A stretch of 64,000 nt of DNA from Pedobacter sp. SL55 (GTDB taxonomy: Bacteria; Bacteroidota; Bacteroidia; Sphingobacteriales; Sphingobacteriaceae), in the NCBI RefSeq assembly GCF_026625705.1, contig NZ_CP113059.1:2294001-2358000 (forward strand). Direction: 5' to 3'. The notes beneath the pieces were generated by a model that saw only the letters and a program-made list of their open reading frames with translations, did not search any database and was not told the DNA's origin. Below are positions 57,542 through 64,000 of the stretch, piece after piece. Numbering within the stretch: the first letter of the stretch is position 1; each line of letters opens with the position of its first letter. Made by a program: the position numbers and the translations under genes.

Positions 57542-58549
57542 ATGAAAATAGCCATTAATGGTTTTGGACGCATAGGTCGTATGTTTCTTCGTACTGCGTT
57601 GCAAAGGGATTTTGAGATCGTAGCAATTAACGACTTAACTACGTCTGCTACCTTGGCGCATTTGTTTAAATACGATTCGGTTCATGGTATTTATCAAGGT
57701 GATGTTAAAGCCGAGGGCGAATACTTGGTTGTTGATGGTAGGAAAATAAAAATACTAGCCAATGCCAATCCAGAAGCATTGCCTTGGGCAGAGTTAAATG
57801 TACATTTGGTAGTAGAGGCCACAGGTAAATTTGCCAATAAGGCTGGTGCAGATAAACACTTGCAGGCTGGTGCTAAACAAGTGCTAATCTCGGCCCCAGC
57901 GGCAGATAAGGAAATCACAATGGTGGTAATGGGCGTTAACGATGAAGACGTAGATTTTTCGTTGCCAATTTTATCTAACGCTTCGTGTACTACCAATAAT
58001 GTAGCGCCTATGGTAAAAATTCTGGACGATAATTGGGGAATTGAAGATGGCTACATTACTACGGTACACTCTATGACCGGTGATCAAAACCTGCACGACT
58101 CCCCGCATCAGGATTTGCGTAGGGCTAGAGCAGCGTCTTCTTCTATCATACCAACCACAACCGGGGCGGCAAAAGCAATTACGCATATCTTTCCTCATTT
58201 AGATGGGAAATTAGGTGGTGCAGGTATTAGGGTGCCTGTATTAAACGGTTCATTAACGGATTTTACCTGCATCCTCAAAAAGAAAACTAGCATCGCTGAA
58301 ATTAACCAAGCATTTAAAGCTGCTGCTACCGGGAGTCTAAGTGGAGTTGTACAATATACCGAAGATCCAATTGTTTCTGTTGATGTGATCAATAATCCTT
58401 ACTCCTGTATATTCGACTCTCAATTAACCTCTATTGTTGGCGATTTGGTAAAAGTAGTGGGTTGGTACGATAATGAATCTGGTTATTCTAATCGTTTGGG
58501 TGATGTAGTGGAAAGGATGATGAACAGTTTACAAGTGATCAGGAGTTAG
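57542..58549 (+). CDS. gap: Glyceraldehyde-3-phosphate dehydrogenase (type I)
   Basis: 335 residues. NAD-binding NGFGRIGRMFLR at the start and the catalytic SNASCTTN with Cys149; HSMTGDQNLHDSPHQDLRRA follows. Full length and without change at the active site. It reads in the direction of the GNAT and pgk genes, but a repeat-rich gap of 322 bp lies between. Glycolytic and gluconeogenic step between GAP and 1,3-bisphosphoglycerate. Confidence 0.97.
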   Translation: MKIAINGFGRIGRMFLRTALQRDFEIVAINDLTTSATLAHLFKYDSVHGIYQGDVKAEGEYLVVDGRKIKILANANPEALPWAELNVHLVVEATGKFANKAGADKHLQAGAKQVLISAPAADKEITMVVMGVNDEDVDFSLPILSNASCTTNNVAPMVKILDDNWGIEDGYITTVHSMTGDQNLHDSPHQDLRRARAASSSIIPTTTGAAKAITHIFPHLDGKLGGAGIRVPVLNGSLTDFTCILKKKTSIAEINQAFKAAATGSLSGVVQYTEDPIVSVDVINNPYSCIFDSQLTSIVGDLVKVVGWYDNESGYSNRLGDVVERMMNSLQVIRS

Positions 58550-58619
58550 GGATCAGTGGTCAGGAGTAGGATGGATGAAAACTGGGCGGATAGGTAAATT
58601 GGGGATTCTGGAAGTTTGG

Positions 58620-58690
58620 AAGACGGAAAGTCAGAAAAGTCGGGAAAGTCAGAAAAGTCGGGAAAGTTGGAAAAGTGAGAAAGTTGGTGG
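58620..58690. repeat. AAAGTC-type short repeats
   Basis: Four or more copies of GTCAGAAAAGTCGGGAAA, the same word family as at 54650-55345, located 80 bp after the gap stop codon. No gene in 58550-58871. Confidence 0.7.
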
Positions 58691-58807
58691 TCCAAAGCGT
58701 GGAGGTTAGGCAAATTGCCGAATAACCAAATCCCCAAATAAACAAAATTCAAGAAATTAGCCTATATCAAATTAAAATAAAAACAAGTAACAGACTTTAG
58801 AGTTGTT

Positions 58808-58862
58808 CTCAATACTCAATACTCAATACTCAATACTCAATTCTCAATACTCAATACTCAAA
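58808..58862 (+). repeat. Heptamer array (CTCAATA), about eight units
   Basis: Seven units of CTCAATA and one CTCAATT in a row, ending 10 bp before the GNAT start codon. The frame through it would read as repeated ILNTQYS, but the real start lies after it. Confidence 0.85.
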
Positions 58863-58871
58863 TCTATAACC

Positions 58872-59306
58872 ATGATCAAATTTGTTCCTTTAGGAATTGT
58901 ATTGCCATTAAGAAGCAAGATGCTTAGGGATGGTGCCGATATTGCAGCATGCGTTTTTCCTACAGATAATGCAGAAGGTATTTTTCATCTAGCTTATTAT
59001 GTTAACCAAACCGAAATTGCTACGGTGGCTACTTTCTATCCTCAAAAATTAGCAGGCAGGGAAGCTTTTGGTTATCAGCTTCGCGGTATGGCTACCGATA
59101 CACCTTTTTTTGGTAAAGGTTATGGTGCTGCTCTTATAAATTATGCAGTAGATTATATAAAAACGGCAAAAGCTGAGTATATTTGGTGCAATGCCCGTAC
59201 CTCGGCCATAGATTTTTACAAGAAGCAAGGATTTGAAATTATTTCTGAAGAATTCGAAATTCCAGGCGTTGGGCCGCATTACATCATGATTTTAAACCTA
59301 ATATAG
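58872..59306 (+). CDS. GNAT-family N-acetyltransferase
   Basis: 144 residues from the ATG at 58872. The acetyl-CoA loop is FGKGYGAALINYAV (Q/RxxGxG/A-like), with EYIWCNARTSAIDFYKKQGF as the last helix and strand. No partner tells the substrate. It sits between gap and pgk, with pgk 13 bp downstream, so it may be cotranscribed with pgk. Confidence 0.85.
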   Translation: MIKFVPLGIVLPLRSKMLRDGADIAACVFPTDNAEGIFHLAYYVNQTEIATVATFYPQKLAGREAFGYQLRGMATDTPFFGKGYGAALINYAVDYIKTAKAEYIWCNARTSAIDFYKKQGFEIISEEFEIPGVGPHYIMILNLI

Positions 59307-59319
59307 AATATAGAAAACA

Positions 59320-60510
59320 ATGAAGACAGTTGACCAGTTCGATTTTAAAGATAAGAAAGCTATCGTAAGGGTAGATTTTAACGTTCCTTTAGATGCCGAT
59401 TTTAACATTACCGACGATAAACGGATGCGTGCTGCATTGCCAACCATAAAAAAAATCTTGAATGATGGTGGTTCAGTAATTTTAATGTCGCATTTGGGTA
59501 GGCCAAAAGATGGGCCAACAGACAAGTATTCGTTAAAACATATTGTAGCAGATTTGTCTAGAATGTTAAGTCTTACGGTAAAGTTTGCCGATGATTGTAT
59601 TGGAGAAGATGCGGTACATAAAGCAGGTAATTTGTTTCCTGGCGATGTTTTATTGTTAGAAAACCTTCGTTTTTACAAAGAAGAAGAAAAAGGAGATGTG
59701 GGTTTTGCCGAAAAACTATCAAAATTAGCTGAGGTTTATGTGAATGATGCTTTTGGAGCTGCGCACAGGGCGCACGCTTCTACTACCACTATTGCACAGT
59801 TTTTTCCTAATGCCAAATACTTCGGTTATTTAATGGCAGAAGAGGTAAAAAATGCCGAAAAAATCATCAATAATGCCGAACAACCATTTACTGCCATTAT
59901 GGGTGGCGCTAAAGTATCTGATAAGATTTTGTTGATCGAAAGTTTATTGGAGAAAGTAGATAACCTAATTATTGGTGGTGGCATGGCTTATACTTTTGCT
60001 AAAGCACAAGGAGGCGAAATAGGTACTTCTTTATTAGAGGCAGATAGAATGGCGCTTTGCTTGGAGCTGATAGAGAAAGCAAAAGCCAAAGGAGTAAACT
60101 TGGTGTTGCCTGTAGATACGGTAATTGCAGATAAGTTTGATAACAATGCAAGCAAAGATCAAGTAGATAGCGGTCATATCCCTGCAGATTGGATGGGCTT
60201 AGATATTGGTACTAAAACGGTAGAGTTATTTGGCAATATTATTAAAAACTCAAAAACTTTGCTTTGGAATGGTCCAATGGGTGTTTTCGAAATGGAGAAC
60301 TTCCAACAAGGAACCAAAGCTGTTGCTGAGGCGGTAGTAGAGGCTACTAAAAACGGTGCTTTCTCATTAATTGGTGGTGGCGATTCGGCTGCGGCCATTG
60401 CTAAGTTTGGTTTAGAAGATGAGGTAAGCTATGTTTCTACTGGTGGTGGTGCCTTGCTAGAGTACATGGAGGGTAAAGAGTTGCCAGGTGTAGCTGCCAT
60501 TCAGAAATAG
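59320..60510 (+). CDS. pgk: Phosphoglycerate kinase
   Basis: 396 residues, typical length. Substrate loop RVDFNVPLD, the arginine-bearing [22 protein letters not shown], and nucleotide site [13 protein letters not shown]. It makes ATP from 1,3-bisphosphoglycerate in glycolysis. It follows the GNAT gene closely and ends in a palindrome-rich gap. Confidence 0.97.
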   Translation: MKTVDQFDFKDKKAIVRVDFNVPLDADFNITDDKRMRAALPTIKKILNDGGSVILMSHLGRPKDGPTDKYSLKHIVADLSRMLSLTVKFADDCIGEDAVHKAGNLFPGDVLLLENLRFYKEEEKGDVGFAEKLSKLAEVYVNDAFGAAHRAHASTTTIAQFFPNAKYFGYLMAEEVKNAEKIINNAEQPFTAIMGGAKVSDKILLIESLLEKVDNLIIGGGMAYTFAKAQGGEIGTSLLEADRMALCLELIEKAKAKGVNLVLPVDTVIADKFDNNASKDQVDSGHIPADWMGLDIGTKTVELFGNIIKNSKTLLWNGPMGVFEMENFQQGTKAVAEAVVEATKNGAFSLIGGGDSAAAIAKFGLEDEVSYVSTGGGALLEYMEGKELPGVAAIQK

Positions 60511-60526
60511 AGGTGTTTTTGATTTG

Positions 60527-60596
60527 TAGCCACAGATGCACAGATGATAATGTTTGATGATATGCTGATGTGAAAATAGCTGTGCATCTGTGGCTA
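60527..60596. repeat. Perfect 17-bp inverted repeat after pgk
   Basis: TAGCCACAGATGCACAG (60527-60543) and CTGTGCATCTGTGGCTA (60580-60596) with 36 bp between. No T run follows, so it is not a plain terminator. It resembles a word often scattered in Bacteroidota genomes. Confidence 0.8.
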
Positions 60597-60632
60597 AATT
60601 AGATTTAATTTAAAGCGTAAAGCACTGTAAAT

Positions 60633-60672
60633 AAGCGGTCCCGACTGAAAAGTCGGGGCCGCTTTGTTTTTT
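60633..60672 (+). terminator. Rho-independent terminator after pgk
   Basis: AAGCGGTCCCGACT (60633-60646) pairs with AGTCGGGGCCGCTT (60651-60664), one G-U pair, loop of 4, followed by TGTTTTTT. It separates pgk from the division genes. Confidence 0.85.
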
Positions 60673-60707
60673 ACCACCACCAAAAATGCCCTAGAGATAT
60701 TAAAAAA

Positions 60708-60773
60708 TGGGTTAAAGTGGTAAGAAGTGTGTGTTGAAAACTTTTTTGTGGTAAAAAGTGGTAAAAAGTGGTA
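60708..60773 (+). promoter_or_regulatory. MraZ boxes upstream of mraZ (two groups, 10-bp spacing)
   Basis: TGGGT at 60708, TGGTA at 60718 and a weaker TGTGT at 60728, then TGGTA at 60749, 60759 and 60769, each 10 bp apart within its group. MraZ of Escherichia coli is known to bind TGGGN repeats set 10 bp apart before mraZ and to repress the operon, so autoregulation is likely here. The distance to the ATG at 60818 is about 45 bp. Confidence 0.75.
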
Positions 60774-60817
60774 GAAGTATTTAATTTTACACTACATAAA
60801 AAGTGTAGCTACTATAA

Positions 60818-61297
60818 ATGAACCAACTCATCGGAGAATATGATTGCAAAATGGATGCGAAAGGGCGCTTGATGGTGCCTGTTTTGCTGAAGAAGCAATT
60901 GCTTGATGTAGAGCGAGATGGATTGGTTGTGAACAGGGGTTTTGAGAAGAATTTGGTCATCTATCCTAAAAAAGTTTGGGATGAAACGGTGGCCGAGTTA
61001 AGTAAGTTGAATATGTTCGAGAAGAGAAATCGTGAGTTTGTGAGAGCATTTCAGCGTGGAGCAATGCCTTTGTCGTTAGATGCTGCGGGTCGGGTGCTTT
61101 TGCCTAAATCTTTAATTGAATATGCTGGTATTGATGCCGAACTGGTTTTGGCTTGTCAGTTAGATAAGATTGAGGTTTGGGATAAGAAGGTTTACGATGG
61201 GCTTTTTGATGATGTTCCTGAAAACTTTGCTGCCTTGGCGGAAGAGGTAATGGGTGGCAAGAGCGTTCAAAACAAAGGGGGTGCTGATGGAGAGTAA
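60818..61297 (+). CDS. mraZ: MraZ transcriptional regulator
   Basis: 159 residues. Two copies of the MraZ/AbrB-like fold: GEYDCKMDAKGRLMVPVLL and PLSLDAAGRVLLPKSL. First gene of the cell-division and cell-wall (dcw) cluster; it binds the repeats before it and controls its own operon. Somewhat longer than the usual 140-150 residues because of a tail. Its end overlaps the rsmH start. Confidence 0.95.
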   Translation: MNQLIGEYDCKMDAKGRLMVPVLLKKQLLDVERDGLVVNRGFEKNLVIYPKKVWDETVAELSKLNMFEKRNREFVRAFQRGAMPLSLDAAGRVLLPKSLIEYAGIDAELVLACQLDKIEVWDKKVYDGLFDDVPENFAALAEEVMGGKSVQNKGGADGE

Positions 61298-62270
61298 TTA
61301 CCATGTGCCTGTTTTGCTGCAAGAATGTATCGATGGTTTAAATATCAAGCCAAACGGTGTGTATGTGGATGTGACGTTTGGTGGAGGTGGTCATTCTCGT
61401 GAGATTTTGAAGCATCTGGGTCCGGATGGAGTGCTGGTGGCTTTTGATCAAGATCCTGATGCGCAAAGAAATAAGATTGATGATCCGCGTTTTCGTTTCG
61501 TAGATCAAAATTTTGGTTACATGAAAAACCATTTGCGCTTGTTGGGTATCAAACAGGTGGATGGTATTTTGGCTGATTTGGGGGTTTCTTCGCATCAGTT
61601 CAATGAGCCAGAGCGAGGTTTTTCTACTCGCTTCGAGGCTGATTTGGATATGCGTATGGATCAACAACGTGACTTAACGGCTGCGGTAGTGTTGAATACC
61701 TATACCGAAGAAAATTTACATAAAATTTTTGGTTTGTATGGCGAGGTGCAAAATGCGAAATCTTTAGCTAGAACCATTGCTACGGCTCGTTTGGATGAGC
61801 CTATTCAAACTTTGTCTGGATTTAAAAATGTAATTGCGGCTCATATCCCTCGTGGAAAAGAGCATAAATATATGGCGCAGGTTTTTCAGGCTTTGCGTAT
61901 CGAAGTGAATGCGGAAATAGAGGTGCTAGAGCGTTTCTTGGAGCAAAGTGCAGAGGTGTTGAAACCTGGTGGGCGTTTGGTAGTGATGTCTTATCACTCG
62001 TTAGAGGATAGGCCAGTGAAAAATTTCTTAGCCAAAGGAAAATTTAGGGGCGAAGTGGAGAAAGATTTTTTTGGTAACGATCAAAAACCTTTTAATGTAA
62101 TCACTAGGAAAGCGATAGTGGCTAATGCGGAGGAATTGGCTCGTAACAGTAGGTCTCGCAGTGCGAAATTAAGAATTGGCGAACGTGTTTCATTGTCATC
62201 TTCATCGCTGTCTTCATTGCCGTTGACTTCAGTCAACGGAAAAGGAAAAAGAGGGGGGGAAGATGAATAG
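61287..62270 (+). CDS. rsmH: 16S rRNA C1402 N4-methyltransferase
   Basis: 327 residues from the ATG at 61287, which overlaps the mraZ stop. SAM site DVTFGGGGHSREIL; NAEIEVLERFLEQ and PGGRLVVMSYHSLEDR follow as in MraW/RsmH. The last 25 residues (SLPLTSVNGKGKRGG) are unlike the family and come from a palindrome plus a G-rich run. It methylates the ribosomal decoding site. Overlaps the next gene by 8 bp. Confidence 0.95.
   Translation: MESNYHVPVLLQECIDGLNIKPNGVYVDVTFGGGGHSREILKHLGPDGVLVAFDQDPDAQRNKIDDPRFRFVDQNFGYMKNHLRLLGIKQVDGILADLGVSSHQFNEPERGFSTRFEADLDMRMDQQRDLTAAVVLNTYTEENLHKIFGLYGEVQNAKSLARTIATARLDEPIQTLSGFKNVIAAHIPRGKEHKYMAQVFQALRIEVNAEIEVLERFLEQSAEVLKPGGRLVVMSYHSLEDRPVKNFLAKGKFRGEVEKDFFGNDQKPFNVITRKAIVANAEELARNSRSRSAKLRIGERVSLSSSSLSSLPLTSVNGKGKRGGEDE
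62220..62239. repeat. Perfect palindrome in the rsmH tail
   Basis: CCGTTGACTTCAGTCAACGG has two 9-bp arms and a 2-bp centre. It is translated in frame as PLTSVNG. It looks like a dispersed short palindrome that has landed in the end of the gene. Confidence 0.7.
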
Positions 62271-62685
62271 GTTTAGAGAGAAGTTAGAAGAAGAATTGGC
62301 AGAAGAAGATGAGCCAGTTTTAAAAGAAAAAGAAGAGCCGAAAAAGAAAGAGCCAGCAAAAGAGGGAAGTGCGACGGCTTTCTTTAGAAAATTATTTGTG
62401 GAGGGTGCCGTTTCTAAAGAAGCGGCAACAGACATGCTTCCGTATTTGGTTTTCTTGTGTGTGTTGGGGATGATTTATATCGCAAATAGCCACATGGCGG
62501 TAAAAAATATCAGAGATATTGACAGGATTAGTAAAGAAGTAAAAGAGCTGAGCTGGGAATACAAATCGCTTAAAGCAGATTTGATGTTTAAAAGCAAAAT
62601 GACAGAGGTGGCTAAGAAGGTAGATACCTTGGGTTTAGAAGAGTTGGTAGAACCGCCTAAAAAAATTATAGTACAAGGTAAATAA
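62263..62685 (+). CDS. FtsL-like division protein
   Basis: 140 residues. The charged N-terminus (E/K-rich, about residues 1-45) is followed by one membrane helix (DMLPYLVFLCVLGMIYIANS, about 64-83) and a coiled coil (IDRISKEVKELSWEYKSLKADL). This and the place between rsmH and ftsI make FtsL the likely role, although the sequence is not conserved. It overlaps both neighbours. Confidence 0.8.
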   Translation: MNRFREKLEEELAEEDEPVLKEKEEPKKKEPAKEGSATAFFRKLFVEGAVSKEAATDMLPYLVFLCVLGMIYIANSHMAVKNIRDIDRISKEVKELSWEYKSLKADLMFKSKMTEVAKKVDTLGLEELVEPPKKIIVQGK

Positions 62686-64000
62686 TGAATATCAGGGCAA
62701 ACATATTGTTAAGGGTGTACTTGGCTTTTGGGCTAATTGTACTTTTTGCGCTTGCGGTTTTCGTTAAGTTGTGCGATGTGCAGTTTAGGCAGGGGCACAA
62801 GTGGGTGGCTATGGCCGATAGTTTGTCTATTAAAGAGTTTGAGGTAGAGGCAACTCGCGGTAATATTTATTCTGTAGATGGTAGTTTGTTGGCTACCTCG
62901 GTTCCGGAGTACGAATTGAGGATGGATCTTTTTGCTGGAGGCATCCAGGATGATAAGATTTTCAATTCAAAGGTAGATTCTTTAGCGATGAAGCTATCGA
63001 GTTTTTTTAAGGATAAAAGTGCTAAAGATTATTCTCGTTTGCTGCGTAAAGCAAGGCAAGATAGTGCTCGTTACCTACTAATTAAACGTAAGGTTTCTTA
63101 TGGAGATTTGAAGGTGGTTAGAACCTTTCCTTTGTATAATATAGGTAAGCATTCTGGAGGTTTAATGGCTATCGCAAAAAATAAACGTATTCTTCCTTTT
63201 AAAGCTTTGGCTGCCAGAACTATCGGTTATAAAAACGAAAACGTGGCTAATGGTGTAGGTTTAGAGGGTGCTTATGGTAATTATATCAATGGCGAAACTG
63301 GTAGAAGACTGAAACAGCGCATTAGTGGTGGCGTTTGGATCCCCGTAAATAGCGATGCTGAAGTGGCGCCTAAAGACGGTGCCGATATCATCTCTACCAT
63401 CGATATCAATATGCAAGATTTGGCACAAAGTGCGCTAGAAAAACAGCTGATTAAAAGCAATGCGCATCACGGAGCTGTAATTGTGATGGAGGTAGCAACG
63501 GGCGAAATTAGAGCTATCGCTAATTTTACTAAGGTTGAAGAAGGGATTTATAAAGAACAGTTCAATTATGCTATTGCGGGTAATCAAGATCCGGGTTCTA
63601 CTTTCAAGCTAGCTTCATATATGGCTTTGTTAGAGGACGGAAAAATAGATACGAACACGCTAGTTAGAACAGGTTGGTACCAGATACCTGGGAAAAGAAT
63701 TACCGATTCTCATCCTAAAGATGAAATGGTTACGGTAAAAAGAGCTTTCGAGGAATCGTCGAATGCAGCCATCGCCAAAATGATCAATGATAACTACGGT
63801 TCAAACCCCATGAAGTTTACAGACCATTTGTATAAATGGGGGCTAAACAAAAAAATGGGACTGCAAATTCCTGGTGAATCGCAACCAGTGGTTAAAAATA
63901 TTGAGGCCAACAGAAGCTGGAATAAAAATATGACTTTGCCGCAAATGGCTTATGGTTATGAAATGCAGATGACGCCTTTGAATATGCTAACACTTTATAA
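62685..64000 (+). CDS. ftsI: Penicillin-binding protein, FtsI type (end outside window)
   Basis: 439 residues visible and open to the right edge, from the ATG at 62685, which shares one base with the FtsL stop (TAATG). An N-terminal membrane helix (LLRVYLAFGLIVLFALAVFV), then the dimerisation domain with ATRGNIYSVDGSLLA, and the transpeptidase with PGSTFKLAS (serine 305, lysine 308) and SSNAAIAKM. It builds septal peptidoglycan. Family members end near residue 600-700, so about a third is missing. The KTG motif lies beyond the edge. Confidence 0.96.
   Translation, partial: MNIRANILLRVYLAFGLIVLFALAVFVKLCDVQFRQGHKWVAMADSLSIKEFEVEATRGNIYSVDGSLLATSVPEYELRMDLFAGGIQDDKIFNSKVDSLAMKLSSFFKDKSAKDYSRLLRKARQDSARYLLIKRKVSYGDLKVVRTFPLYNIGKHSGGLMAIAKNKRILPFKALAARTIGYKNENVANGVGLEGAYGNYINGETGRRLKQRISGGVWIPVNSDAEVAPKDGADIISTIDINMQDLAQSALEKQLIKSNAHHGAVIVMEVATGEIRAIANFTKVEEGIYKEQFNYAIAGNQDPGSTFKLASYMALLEDGKIDTNTLVRTGWYQIPGKRITDSHPKDEMVTVKRAFEESSNAAIAKMINDNYGSNPMKFTDHLYKWGLNKKMGLQIPGESQPVVKNIEANRSWNKNMTLPQMAYGYEMQMTPLNMLTLY

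Overview
The window looks like a chromosomal segment of a Bacteroidota bacterium of the Sphingobacteriaceae, most like Pedobacter or a close relative. The reasons are a SusC/SusD pair, a Kelch protein with a type IX secretion tail, DUF6520 and DUF6266 proteins, an UpxY-type antiterminator before Wzc/Wza-like export genes, LytTR and Crp regulators, and promoters of the TTTG / TAnnTTTG kind. No integrase, tRNA, rRNA or CRISPR array was seen. The assignment is by protein style only.

Layout. 1-9.9 kb: an M3 peptidase cut by the left edge, a DoxX-like membrane protein, guanine deaminase, a hybrid-looking sensor kinase broken by two frameshifts, and a 1152-residue Kelch/T9SS surface protein. 10.3-11.1 kb: a one-gene unit (STM3941 family) framed by GCTAAC/GTTAGC boxes and a 130-bp foldback, arranged like an integron cassette but without an integrase. 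11.5-13.5 kb: a frameshifted M13 peptidase. 14-27.5 kb: an accessory, defence-like island with small unknown genes, an orphan topoisomerase-type zinc finger protein, two consecutive P-loop ATPases behind three 27-bp palindromic repeats, a CBASS operon (small protein, CD-NTase, patatin-like CapV, DUF3892) with a strong hairpin between cyclase and effector, a small HEPN-like protein, a secreted papain-fold lipoprotein with two small partners, and an XRE-type regulator. 27.5-35.6 kb: a 123-bp foldback element, then TlpA-SusC-SusD (SusC frameshifted), DUF6520 and several small regulators. 35.7-40.2 kb: a LytTR membrane protein, then DUF6266, a small membrane protein, a TIGR02594 peptidase and a lipoprotein, which together resemble a lysis cassette, set among repeats. 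40.2-57.4 kb: an exopolysaccharide/O-antigen cluster (glycosyltransferases, Wzy-like, acyltransferases, flippase, UpxY, Wzc, Wza, an initiating sugar-phosphate transferase). 57.5-64 kb: gap, a GNAT gene, pgk, then the start of the dcw cell-division cluster (mraZ, rsmH, ftsL-like, ftsI), with repeated MraZ boxes in front of mraZ.

Two themes cut across the window. First, at least nine genes or gene positions show clean one-base frameshifts, and seven of these are the loss of one base from an A/T run of 7 or 8. That pattern suggests consensus sequencing error first and real gene decay or phase variation second. Second, the intergenic spaces carry many repeats: low-complexity minisatellites built on AAGTCCGAAAAGTC, ACTCATTT and ATTTGGGGATTCG, perfect palindromes, and a 188-bp tandem repeat in front of a glycosyltransferase.

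Functionally, the polysaccharide genes form one export pathway: the transferase of the WecA/MraY type loads the lipid, glycosyltransferases build the unit, Wzx flips it, Wzy polymerises it, Wzc/Wza control and export it, and UpxY probably keeps transcription going through the long operon. The CBASS genes form an abortive-infection module in which a cyclic nucleotide made by the CD-NTase activates the CapV phospholipase.
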